From: Ischnura elegans
Lineage: Eukaryota; Arthropoda; Insecta; Odonata; Coenagrionidae
DNA: 64,000 bases
Assembly (NCBI RefSeq): GCF_921293095.1
Contig: NC_060252.1
Coordinates: forward strand, 74,234,866 to 74,298,865
Direction: 5' to 3'
Numbering within the stretch: the stretch's first letter is position 1; every line of letters starts with the position of its first letter. Shown here piece by piece: positions 55,201 to 64,000 of the stretch. Both the position numbers and the translations under genes were made by a program. The notes under the pieces were generated by a model. That model made no database searches. It worked only from the letters and a program-made list of their open reading frames with translations, and was not told where the DNA came from.

Positions 55201-58200
55201 AAAATCGTATAGCTACAACCAGTACAGTGACCATTCTGATTCCGTAGGTCCCTTTTCTGTGGCAGCACCAAGTAGACGCCAGATTATACGCCCGCCGGCC
55301 TGCGCAGCGATGTCAACTCACACGTCGCTCTGCGCATTCTCGGACGACGTCCCAAGACTTCCATTTAGACACAACGTTAGACGCGTCATAGCACCAGCGG
55401 CCCCCACCACTACCACTCTCCATATAACTGCATGGGGATGAATTGGGACGTTCTGGCCAGCGCCCCACGGCTACAAATACGAACTTCTCGCGCTATTTCT
55501 TTTTGTGTTTTTCCTACACTTTCGATGTATGCGACTGAAAAAACACTCTGACTAATTAGATGTATAATTATAAATTAATGGATATTAATTTTTTTTTTAC
55601 TTTTTAAAATATTTGGGAGGGGCGGCGTCCGAGAGTCCTTATGGGCAAGCCGCCACTGGTGCAAACATGCTGCCCTGTGGCATTGCATGTCTGGCCGCAT
55701 AAAAAATTCTGCCCTCTAAAGCCAAATCACCTGTGCAAAGAAAGAAAATGATTTTATAGTTCAAGGGTAGGACAACAGGCTTGAATTTCAGAAGATAGGT
55801 AAATGATTTTTCCTCTTTTTCACTTTAAGTGCACTTGAGAGCAACTTTTTAAAGGTAAACTGCAGTTATTCCTTGAATAATAGGTAATATTTTAATGGAT
55901 TGATTACCTCCATATTCTTCCTGAATTGTACCATGTATTTTATTCTGCAACTGACTCATTCCATTTCAGCGGGATGTTTCTTGTACAGAGCATGGGAATC
56001 CATAATTATTGGAATGGTAGGGGGTATCATAGCTTGTTTCAGTATGCCCTACTTTGACAGAATTGGAGTTGATGACCCTGTTGGTGCCTCAGCTGTCCAT
56101 GGTGAGAATTTATAAATTTTAATTACCTATATATTTCTGCTCACTTGGCCTTTTTTTCACCCTAAATCACTTTTACTGACCTGACTTCATCCCTCTATGA
56201 ATCTTTTAGGTTATTTATGAGAAAAAATCTCCGAGGGTAATTTATTGCCTATCAACTCATGCAGATATTTTCAACACATGTAATTCTTTCACAACACATA
56301 AAATTAGCTTTAAAATTTATGATGGTAGACACAGTGTGAGAAAAATCATGAAATTTTCTAAGGAAATATTTTTGTCTCTTGTAAAGGAAAAATAAGTTAT
56401 TGAAATATTTCATTCAAATATCCATTCTCATGTTGAAATTACCTGTCAACTAGCCAAATTTGAGATTGATGAAGGAGGACCTATAAATAAAGCTGAAAAA
56501 GTCAATTACATATTAAGCAACTAGTCTCCCACTGGAGGCCCCCTCATGAACCTATAGAGGAATAATTTTTGTAGCAAACATGGCAGGTACTGCTGGAAAA
56601 AGGAACTCTGAATGGATCAGAGCTAGCAACGAGTGAAGCTTTTTAGATGATGTAGAAAGAAGCTTATTATATGATGTTGCATGCATACTGAAGTACCTCC
56701 TACTGAAGTAAGGATCATAATTGATGCTCTTAGGCACAGTGCACGAGGAGAACTTAAATGTAGCTCAGTAATTATAACATAGTGTACAGTATATCCTCCT
56801 CAATCCTGTTGTTTATTTGTAGAACTTTGAAATAAAGTTCTTTTCATAACCACTGGGACTGAGGTTCATAATTTTGTAATAGCGAACATTTTAAAGTACC
56901 TATATCGAGACTAGCCGCGGTGATAACTTTTTACGGGAGTCACCCGCAATGCACAATCGTGCGAAAGATCCACAGAGAAAAAATCATTTGCCTTGACCAG
57001 GATTCGAACCCAGATCCCCTGATTTCCGGTCGAGTGCTTTAGCCAGTTAAGCTACCGAGGCGTCATTCTTCCCAGTGGATATTTTCGGACACTACCGGAC
57101 AAGATGTTGCTGGACTGCTGAGCATATGATGCCACAAGCAGTCCAAATTGTGCGCACAGCACCACAGCCGGAGAGCAGGCACGGACATAGAACACAAAGA
57201 GGTGTTCGCTCTAGACTACATAGTTTTAAAGTATACCGGGACTAGCCGCGGTGATAACTTTTTATGGGAGTCACCCGCAATGCACCCACTGTGCGCACGA
57301 TTTGGACTGCTTGTGGCATCATATGCTCAGCAGTCCAGCAACATCTTGTCCGGTAGTGTCCGAAAATATCCACAGGGAAGAATGACGCCTCGGTAGCTTA
57401 ACTGGCTAAAGCACTCGACCGGAAATCGGGGGATCCGGGTTCGAATCCCGGTCAAGGCAAATGATTTTTTCTCTGTGGATCTTTCGAGCGAACATTTTGT
57501 AATATTAAGGTTTCTTTTACTATAGATTGGATTGGTCTTTTTGTTGGGACCAAAGATTTGCTTCGTAATAATGAGAGTATATACTGTAATAATTACCTGT
57601 TCATTCAGTATTTTCCTTCAAATTATAAAAATATTCCATTTTTGTAGGTCTGGCTTCAATCTGGGGAGTCCTATCAGTTGGGCTGTTTGCAGAAAATCCA
57701 TTTCCGTTGTCAACAACATCTGGCCGTTCCGGACTCCTACGGGGTAAAACCTGGATACTTCTCTGGCTTTCCCTAGTATTACTTACCTAGACATGAGTAA
57801 AACTGGTCTATTTAATTAATTCTAGAGCATGAATTGAAAATCTTTCACCAATTTTAAGAGCACCAATGCTTTGAAAGAACTGGTTATAAAAAATTGAAAA
57901 CAGTGTATTCATGCTTAATAAAAATACTCTTGACTACAATTTCTAGTTATTAGCTTAGGAAATATGAAAGGGTTGGCTTATCATTAGTCAATAACCATGT
58001 CTTAACAGTAATATGCCAAGTCTCTAGATACAATTGGTGTTCTCAGAAACTAAAAAGTACCGAACAGATTAGAACACTTGCCCATCTCTTTCACAAAAAG
58101 TTGTAAAAAGGGTGAGTTGCTGATTTCCTGAGCTAAAATTCACTCACACTTGTCAGACTTCAACCATTCTCAAATTATCTCATGATTTTAACAGGAATTT

Positions 58201-61042
58201 TGAAGAACAATGAGAAAAAATAAGAAATTAATAATTTTGACTATAAAAAACTTGACTTACTTCCTCTTCAGGTGGAGGCTGGTACTTGCTTGGGGTCCAA
58301 GCCCTTGCTTGTGTTTGCCTAGCTACATGGGGATTTTTTGTTTCTGTGCTGATACTTTGGGTAAGATTAGTGAACACCCACTCAGACATACAATAATATT
58401 TGATAATGACTTAAAATTCTTTGCATGAAATGGAACAAAATATAATGAATTAATAGTTTCAAGCATTAAATAATTCTTAAATGAAATAACTTACATTAGT
58501 AAATTTCACATATTTAATTTCACTAGGCTAGACAGGCCTGTGGTTCTTTTTGGTGGGAATGTGGATTTCATCAATTTCTTTACTCGATCACTGAAAGTGC
58601 AGGGAAGTGGCAATGGATCTGATGAACATGGGGGGAGGGGGTCGGCCTCCTGTCGTTCTCCTTCCTTCCCTCTTGAGAATCTATAAAAGGCCATTTTACA
58701 TGGGGCACATCATGGCACGGGTTAGCCCTACAAAATAATTTGAAATTGCGATAATGCAAGCTCGGAATTAGAGTGGGGACTATTTTGCCATCTTGCATCC
58801 ATACATTTTCGTATGCGTTCTAGCAATTCACCGCTTCACACAATACAATTTTGACTGTGCCTTTGTACATAAATCAAATTGTGCAATGATGTGCCCCATG
58901 TAAAACAGCCTTAAAGGTTGGTAATTTCAGTATCAACAACAAACAATGATGCACCACAATGAAGCTGGTATTTGAAATTAAATATGAGAAATTTACAAAT
59001 TTATTTCAATTTTTTAATTGGTTTTATGAAACAAATTTATAAAATATTTAAAAAATTCATTTCAATTGTGTACAATTTTATTTCAAATGGAAAAAAATCA
59101 CTCAAAAGTTCTGGTTTCTAATCCCGGCTGGGGTCTTAACTTGTTGTGTAACGGGGTATTTTCAAGCAAGGGAACGACATACCTGGGTAGAGGTGTTGAG
59201 ATTGAAAATATGTGTCAATTTGGGTGAAGTGCCTTTGATTTAAACATGGTTAAAAAGCTAATTTTGAAAATATAACTTGACCCAATCAAACATTACGATA
59301 CGTCCGTTCATAATAACAAACGAGCAACAACTGATAATGTATTACCAAATACCTGTAGTTTGCTATAAAATTGTATGAGTTGACGCGATCAAATGACAAG
59401 AATATTTGTCATTTGTCCGAAATGCTCGGGAAAAAATGACGAGAATTCTCGCCATCCATACGCAACAAGTTAAGACACCCTCCAACAATAATCGAGTGGG
59501 AGGTGGCCAAGGGAAAGGAACTGGCCCCCATACCCTGAATGCGTGGATTTCATGTACCATCAACATAGTTTTGGGTGAGCTCTACACTCACCAATTCAAA
59601 CCAAACTTCATCATCATTAGTCAACAACCCTAAAATTGGTTTGACACAGCTCTCTGCTGTCCGCTTTCCTGTCAGCTAACCTTTTTATAGTGATTTCTTC
59701 TCTTTTACATCCTTCATAATCTGTCCTATTTAACTCATTTGGGGACATCCCTTGCCTTTTTTCCCTTCCGCCTGTCCTTCCACAATTGTTTTCATCCGGT
59801 CATCATGTCTCATAATGTTGCCAACTAAGTTGTCCCGCCTTCTCTCAAACGCCTCCCTTTCTTCATAGCACTTTCTTGTTCCAAACCTGTCGAACCAAAC
59901 TTAAAAATGGAAAACTCATTGAACAAGTCTGGAAAAACACTATACATGTATTTTACATTTTGTCTACTTTCACCTTTCAAAGGTGGTAAACAAGATTGTC
60001 CCCATAAGAATGAATGAGCATGAGGAGCTGCTGGGAGCTGATTTGGTTGAGCACATGATTAGGCATAGCGGAGCTGGTGTTAGCCGCGTACTTCTGACCC
60101 TTGAGCCATTGGATCCTTCTCTCAGTGATTATAACGTCACGCCCATTGGCTTGAACACTGGTATGTCTTTGGTTCTTTTTATTCTCCGAGGCCCATTTTC
60201 TAAGATAAATACATATAGTAATAATGAAAATATGTGAGCACTATTTTTTGATATGTCCTACTGTGGTTTTCAAGGGTTCTTTTTTCCTAAATGGATAGTC
60301 TGTATTTCAATATATTTATGGTTAACAAATATTTTCCATAGTACAAGGGGTTCTGTTTGGTTTTAATAATTTTACCATTAAAGATTCAAGGGATACAACT
60401 ACTCTCAGTGATTCTGAGTGTCTCACCTTTTTTTATTTGTGAGTCATTATAGTACCCCATTTTTTATAAGTGTGAATATTTTATCTCTCATTTAAATTAT
60501 GCTGTTGAAAATAATGCAGATTTTTAGACTAAGTGCTGAAATTCAGAAGCTCTCCACTAAAAAATGAAAAATGTCTACCACCAGTGGGATTTGAACCCAG
60601 TCCTATTCTTACCAACACACCAATCTCCCTGTTCAGCAATTGGTAGAGTCCTAGTTTTTTATGTGTATGAGTTTTGCAGCAGACAATTATGATGATTTTT
60701 TTTGCAAAATATAAGCTTCATTTCTTTCCACTAATTTTATTTCTAGGCCACGAGCTGTATCTTGACAATTACATAGCTAAGAGGAAGAGGAAGCAAGATA
60801 TGCATTCAAAAATGCCAAGGAGTGGTAAGGTTCTACATTTGGGCAGCCCATCTCAAGTGTATCCGGCATCCAGGTTGCCAGTAGGACGAGCTGGGAGGCT
60901 GATTATGGGCAATCAGCTACAGAAGAGGCAGTCGGTGTTTGTGAGGAATCAGGATGAGGGAAAGAAGGCTGACGACTGGCTGGTAGATGCCTTCTCCAAG
61001 AATGAAAAGGATATGGAGCCAAAGTTTGCATGGGTTGACTGA
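43102..61042 (+). CDS. Amt: Ammonium transporter, Amt family, ten coding exons
   Basis: This encodes an integral membrane Amt/MEP-type transporter that conducts ammonium across the membrane, normally as a trimer. Joining ten exons at GT-AG borders gives 1818 bases, 605 residues and no internal stop. Landmarks: FGLLESG (64-70), MAERCNFKAY (176-184), the Amt signature DIAGSGPVHLIGG (216-228) with D216 and pore histidine H224, GVDDPVGASAVHG with the second pore histidine H386, and GLNTGHELYLDNY opening the cytosolic tail. D216 lies eight residues before H224, as in bacterial AmtB (D160/H168). The ATG at 43102 follows an in-frame stop four codons upstream and a good splice acceptor at 43066-43067. 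The basic C-terminal tail of about 95 residues is long for the family. Repeats in the introns do not touch coding sequence. Confidence 0.95.
43289..45136. other. Amt intron 1
   Basis: 43824-43841 is identical to the right terminus of the 3992-5562 element, and 43952-43985 resembles the CATAGAGTAAG palindrome. The rest is AT-rich and unrecognised. Confidence 0.6.
45137..45482 (+). CDS. Amt: Amt exon 2
   Basis: Starts after CCCCTCCAG and codes from FGLLESG to GAMAER, covering helices 2-3 and a loop with a possible N-glycosylation site (NTT). Donor GTAAGA at 45483; phase 2. Confidence 0.93.
45483..46244. other. Amt intron 2
   Basis: No repeat border, RNA or coding signal recognised. Confidence 0.6.
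46245..46402 (+). CDS. Amt: Amt exon 3 (signature and first pore histidine)
   Basis: Codes for CNFKAYC to HLIGGSS, including D216 and H224. The acceptor is CCCTAAAG and the donor GTATGT. Confidence 0.93.
47071..48500. mobile_element. Tigger-like non-autonomous element in Amt intron 3
   Basis: The right end reads GTTCGTATTAACAAGAGACTACTGTA, written here in two parts: GTTCGTATTAACAAG and AGACTACTGTA. It resembles pogo/Tigger termini. The left end (TACAATACACCCTC followed by TTACGAAC) is an imperfect inverse. The 3' part (48170-48490) is repeated in intron 6. No transposase was recognised. Confidence 0.5.
47966..47998. mobile_element. 33-bp palindromic insertion with 8-bp target duplication
   Basis: CATGGCCAACTTTAA, four bases AGTA, then the inverse arm. 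GCCACACC lies directly on both sides (47958-47965 and 47999-48006). Size and duplication look like the minimal remains of a cut-and-paste element (hAT or P type). Confidence 0.6.
48501..50042. other. Remainder of Amt intron 3
   Basis: 48890-49150 contains repeated GTTCATGAGGTGTTT / GTTCATAGGGTGTTT strings at irregular spacing, a decayed minisatellite. 49300-50040 is AT-rich with no feature. Confidence 0.45.
50043..50184 (+). CDS. Amt: Amt exon 4
   Basis: Codes for FAAALMLGPRLGRY to WLAFNSG. The acceptor is TTTGGTAAAAG (weak pyrimidine tract) and the donor GTAAGA; phases match exons 3 and 5. Confidence 0.92.
51773..52106. mobile_element. TTAA-flanked MITE, copy 1 (Amt intron 4)
   Basis: TTAA at 51769-51772 and 52107-52110 flanks 334 bp with imperfect inverted ends (CTCGTTGCGTAC and GTACGCTAACGTG). 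It aligns over its length with 59140-59469. A TTAA target suggests piggyBac-type mobilisation. It has no coding capacity. Confidence 0.75.
52143..52336 (+). CDS. Amt: Amt exon 5
   Basis: Codes for TFGVSGAKWEYAARA to GSLVSITG. The acceptor is CCGTCAACAG and the donor GTAAGT. A TTAA MITE ends 32 bp upstream of the acceptor's last base. Confidence 0.92.
53285..55658. mobile_element. 2.37-kb non-autonomous hAT in Amt intron 5
   Basis: CAGTGGCGGCTCGTGAG at the left and GGGCAAGCCGCCACTG at the right are inverted termini. GTGCAAAC repeats on both sides (53277-53284 and 55659-55666), an 8-bp duplication. No hAT transposase motif was found inside. About 53485-53530 holds GACTCTCGGTCATACGG and a similar CGGACTCTCGATTATACTG, which look like Tigger-type ends nested within it. 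Confidence 0.85.
55970..56101 (+). CDS. Amt: Amt exon 6 (second pore histidine)
   Basis: Codes for GCFLYRAWESIIIGMVGG to GASAVHG, with H386. The acceptor is TTCCATTTCAG and the donor GTGAGA. Confidence 0.94.
56989..57061 (-). repeat. tRNA-like SINE head (minus arm)
   Basis: The inverted partner of the previous entry, differing at a few positions (for example AGG for GGG in the T stem), which weakens the cloverleaf slightly. Confidence 0.65.
57387..57459 (+). repeat. tRNA-like SINE head (plus arm)
   Basis: The 73 bases fold as a cloverleaf: acceptor GCCTCGG with TCAAGGC (one mismatch), 4-bp D stem, 5-bp anticodon stem, and a T arm with GGTTCGAATCC (B box). By position the anticodon is GGA, but base 33 is C instead of T and the variable arm is short, unlike a serine tRNA. 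It is tRNA-derived repeat, not a called tRNA gene. Confidence 0.7.
57648..57743 (+). CDS. Amt: Amt exon 7
   Basis: Codes for LASIWGVLSVGLFAENPFP to GLLRG. The acceptor is TTTTTGTAG and the donor GTAAAA. Confidence 0.92.
58272..58360 (+). CDS. Amt: Amt exon 8
   Basis: Codes for GGWYLLGVQALACVCLA and the final membrane helix TWGFFVSVLILW. The acceptor is CCTCTTCAG and the donor GTAAGA; phase 0. Confidence 0.92.
58688..58911. mobile_element. 224-bp MITE in Amt intron 8, TAAA duplication
   Basis: AGGCCATTTTACATGGGGCA and the inverse TGCCCCATGTAAAACAGCCT give near-perfect arms of about 30 bp. TAAA is repeated outside (58684-58687 and 58912-58915). Non-coding. Confidence 0.7.
59140..59469. mobile_element. 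TTAA-flanked MITE, copy 2 (Amt intron 8)
   Basis: TTAA at 59136-59139 and 59470-59473 bounds 330 bp homologous to 51773-52106, with better matched ends (CTTGTTGTGTA and TACGCAACAAG). Confidence 0.78.
59983..60160 (+). CDS. Amt: Amt exon 9
   Basis: Codes for VVNKIVPIRMNEHEELLGAD to PIGLNTG, the membrane-proximal C-terminal region. The acceptor is CCTTTCAAAG and the donor GTATGT. Confidence 0.92.
60575..60646 (-). repeat. tRNA-like SINE head in Amt intron 9
   Basis: On the minus strand, CTACCA at the start pairs with TGGTAG at the end and a B-box-like GGGTTCAAATCCC is in place, spanning 72 bases. The D and anticodon arms are poor, so a degraded SINE is more likely than a tRNA gene. A TTTTTCATTTTTT tail follows on the minus strand. 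Confidence 0.45.
60747..61042 (+). CDS. Amt: Amt exon 10 and stop
   Basis: Codes for HELYLDNY and a polar, basic tail (KRKRKQ early, WLVDAF late), ending KFAWVD and TGA at 61040-61042. The acceptor is TTATTTCTAG. Confidence 0.93.
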
Positions 61043-61510
61043 ATGCGAATGACTATATTGTTTCCAATATGGGTGATTCAGAATTCCACGAGGATATATT
61101 GTACAGTATAGGTGGGCAAAGGAGAGAGGGCATGAGCTCAGAGCAAGAAGGTGAATAAAAGATAAGAAGTGTTTGAAGTAAAAGATAAGAAGTATTGAAA
61201 CATGTGTTATCAAAAAATTAATCTAGATTGAAGATGTATTGTTTTCAAAAAGATAAGTATGGGCATTGTTTAAACATGATTTCCGAGGAGGAGGGGGCAG
61301 TTCATTAGGTACTTTCTATGGCACCTTGCCTACTTTCAGGTTTTCCATGCATTTTTGTCCCGATGCATACCACTACTCCTAAATCACTGAGAAATGTTTA
61401 CAATGCTCTATTTATTTGGATTATGGATAGATAAGAGGGTGTTGAACAAAGTTATGCTAAATGTAGACAAATAGTCATATGTACATATGTACAAAAATAA
61501 ATTCATTGAA
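61043..61510 (+). promoter_or_regulatory. Amt 3' untranslated region with AATAAA signals
   Basis: AATAAA at 61154-61159 and 61496-61501 are the first candidate polyadenylation signals after the stop. The actual end of the transcript is not known; a further AATAAA lies near 62166. Confidence 0.5.
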
Positions 61511-64000
61511 TTTTAATGACTTCCAGGAAATAGTAAGTATGGAAAAAGGTCTTTCGAATTGAAATCATACATACATCAATGCATGTATAATTTTTATGTG
61601 AATGATAACATTGTGCTTTTTTGTGAATAAGAAGATGGGGATTCCTTGGCTTGTAATTCATGGAATTGAAAATTATGAGAGTGATAAAAAGCTAAAATAT
61701 ATAAAATTGCTGCTACATATTGATAATTGTTCACTTTTTATCATGGTCTTATGTGGCCTTGTGATGTCCCAGTGACGGCAAAATTTTTTTCCAAATGAGG
61801 GCCATAATATTTCAATCTTCCAAATGGAGTATGTATTTCATCGAGTGTCATTTTTTATTTAGGAGTAGTTTTGTTCATGAAGGACAATTTTTAGGGAGGA
61901 CTGGAGAAATAACTCTGCAATATTATGCTCACCCAACACATTGTACTCACTGGACATCTGTTGCATGTCTGAAGTCTGTTTGCAACTTTCAGGAAAGCTA
62001 GATCTATCCCACTGGCATTGAAGGCACCTATTCTTCTGCTGTCTATATGATTTCACATGTCGAGTACATATCTGATCCCTATCCTAGCTGGCCATAGCTC
62101 TTGTACAGTTATTTAATCTATAACTGAAAATAGGTTATTATCATTGAATTTTATTGTTGAACAAAATAAAGCATTTATTAGCCCTAGGGCTGGAACCTTG
62201 TCATGGGGATATGCTTGGGTATTCCAGTGATCCCTGGAGCTACAGGTGGTCAGAGTAATTCTCAATGAGATTGTTCACTTTGACCCACAATAGTAACTGA
62301 GTAAAAGAATTTGGAAGATGGGATAAATTGTGCCAAAAAAATAAATATTAGGCATTCAGTCCATTCTCATGTGAGTTCGAAGTAAGATAACGCTGAAGTT
62401 GCAGCATGCTTTTCATAAGCAAATGACATCATTTAAGTTCTAGTTCATTGGCTCGTTCAGAGACAACATTTCACCATGGGAAGGAGTCCCTCACAGAATT
62501 GTGAACAACAAAAAAACCATGCAATGCGAGGAGCTTAGGAGTAGCTGAGAAACAGTGAATGGCTCAGCAGGAGATCGTGATCAGGGCCTTATTTTCTTAA
62601 AGAGTAACTACGCTCCAGCCAAGGGCCTCAAGATCAAGATGGCCCTTCTTTCAAATGTATTGATTAAGATCAACAGGAATCAAAATATAAAAATGGGTGG
62701 TGAAATGGCTTCATAATTAGAATAGGTTAGGGCCTCTTTTAATGTAAATAAGGCCCTCCTCCTGACATTATCAACTTATCTGCGAGTGGATTAAGGACAT
62801 AGATTATTTGCTCTGAATATCTCAAGAATAATGTGAACAAGCCCATTACCCCTGGTAGGGAATCCTATGCTAGATAAGTCAAAAGTATAGTCCAACCCTT
62901 TGACCTATGTATGGACAACTCTGTATAGAGGTAATCCATTCCATGGTGTAATTTGAAAAATACATTCCCTATCTAATGGATCCCTACCTAATGTATCTTT
63001 ATATCTTCTCTGAAAACATAAATCAAATGAGTCAAAGAAACCCTTATCCAATGAGGCCTGGCACTAAACAGATGGTATCATTCAGAACAGGGAGTGCAGC
63101 AGGAACTTGAGGTCTTGATAATACAAAATCCTGTCAAGTACTTTAATTTGTATTCGAAGAAAGAAAAGAAAATGGAAAAGAAGAAAGCAGCTCATAGGGA
63201 CATGAATAAGGTTATCAATGGCAAATATATGTACTACATTAGTGAGGCACGCCAAAACTTGAAAGTACACCTGCACCAACATTAAAGAGTAACGAAGAGC
63301 CTAGGCAATATATCTAGTTGGCCTGTTTCCCATAGCTTTGCATAGCATACTTAGACTACAGAACATGACATAGAGACCAAAATGTTTCGTTTGCATAATG
63401 GTGAAAATTGAATTAACCGTTCGTTACAAGCAGGCATATTATGAAATCAGTGGTAGATTTTGGGGGTATCACTGGGGCCATGATCCCCCCAAATTTTATC
63501 AAAGATTTTTAATTTTTGTCCGTTTTATAGTTTTTGTGTCTTTGTAAAGAAGGAAAGGGAGTGTATAAGCAAATGTATGGCTACGAGTCCCAAACGGGAG
63601 AGAAGTTTTAGTTGTGTTTATTGTAGATCATTGCACTAATGACTCAAAAAAACAAGCTCAAAAATAAAATAAACTGCGTCTCTAAGCTCTCCGAGAAGTA
63701 TTTCACACTCTCCTGACCCAGGTCATGACCCACCACCCCAAATTTGATTGAAATTCCCCTGTATGAAATGAAACCATATCGAATAATGGAGTGTCAAAAA
63801 ATAGATGCCCCTGGTTTCCTGAATCAATGTATTGCAGGTCGTTGCCACAAGGAAACATTTTTTTATCGGAGAGGCTGGAACACACAAAGACCCCCACCCT
63901 CGCTATGTGCCTGTCTACGATCTCTAAATCAAATTTCCTGCAGAGTATTCGATATTGTTTCCGGTGTGGGAGTGGTAACTACCTTAGGGCATTACCTACA
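61511..64000. other. Downstream non-coding interval
   Basis: AT-rich, with no supported gene. 63465-63500 (CATGATCCCCCCAAATTT) resembles a common arthropod repeat. Short open frames here have no recognisable domains. Confidence 0.4.

Larger units (their letters stand above)
56893..57486. mobile_element. Inverted pair of tRNA-derived SINE heads with 12-bp target duplication
   Basis: AGCGAACATTTT flanks the 594-bp insert exactly (56881-56892 and 57487-57498). Inside, about 56958-57163 and 57287-57486 are near-identical inverted arms of about 200 bp. A 48-base segment (GACTAGCCGCGGTGATAACT and following) is present as a direct repeat at about 56908-56955 and 57240-57287. Each inverted arm carries a tRNA-like cloverleaf. 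Confidence 0.85.
56694..57591. repeat. Tigger-like repeat segment in Amt intron 6, split by a SINE pair
   Basis: Omitting 56893-57486, the flanks match 48170-48490 block by block (AATAAAGTTCTTTT, GGGACTGAGGTTC, GTTTCTTTTACT, TTCGTAATAA). This shows a second copy of that repeat and that the SINE pair is the younger insertion. Confidence 0.55.

Noticed and set aside
57387-57459. Genuine tRNA gene with anticodon GGA
   Set aside because: Base 33 is C, the acceptor has a mismatch, the variable arm does not suit serine, and the same sequence is present inverted nearby inside a target duplication. It is a tRNA-derived SINE.

Overview
The window looks like nuclear DNA of a transposon-rich arthropod, most likely an insect. 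It has one multi-exon animal-type gene with GT-AG introns up to about 3.6 kb, arthropod-style mobile elements (Penelope-like, Ty3/gypsy, Ty1/copia, Tc1, pogo, hAT, a LINE whose tail is CATCTACATCTACA-like) and tRNA-derived SINE sequence. There is no bacterial gene organisation. I cannot name the species.

Layout. 1-3300: a decayed head-to-tail tandem of Penelope-like elements on the minus strand. 3448-9480: small foldback elements, a Ty1/copia pol remnant (minus strand) and a small hAT MITE. 9487-15172: an element with inverted repeats of about 670 bp and an 8-bp target duplication; an apparently intact pogo/Tigger-type transposon (10341-13123) has jumped into it. 15204-16205: 3' part of a LINE. 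17229-23682: a complete, recently inserted Ty3/gypsy retrotransposon with apparently identical LTRs, gag, and pol in the -1 frame behind a textbook frameshift signal. 24415-25756: a non-autonomous hAT with an 8-bp target duplication. 27819-36880: a dispersed repeat in two copies and a dead Tc1 element split by a 2.9-kb element whose right end is a triplicated hairpin array. 39090-39716: a third copy of the long inverted repeat.

The only host gene I can support is an ammonium transporter (Amt), plus strand. It has ten coding exons from 43102 to 61042 that join in frame into a 605-residue protein. Its introns hold most of the right-hand repeats: a Tigger-like element with a 33-bp palindrome carrying its own 8-bp duplication (intron 3), a TTAA MITE ending 32 bp from exon 5 (intron 4), a 2.4-kb hAT (intron 5), an inverted pair of tRNA-derived SINE heads with a 12-bp duplication (intron 6), two further MITEs (intron 8) and a tRNA-like SINE (intron 9). 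Downstream to 64000 is 3' untranslated and unrecognised DNA.

The mobile elements do not work together as a system. They are layers of independent insertions, and nesting plus target-site duplications give their relative order. The best leads are the gypsy frameshift cassette and its AT-hook-like integrase tail, the 12-bp motif array of the pogo element, the inverted SINE pair, and the hairpin array.
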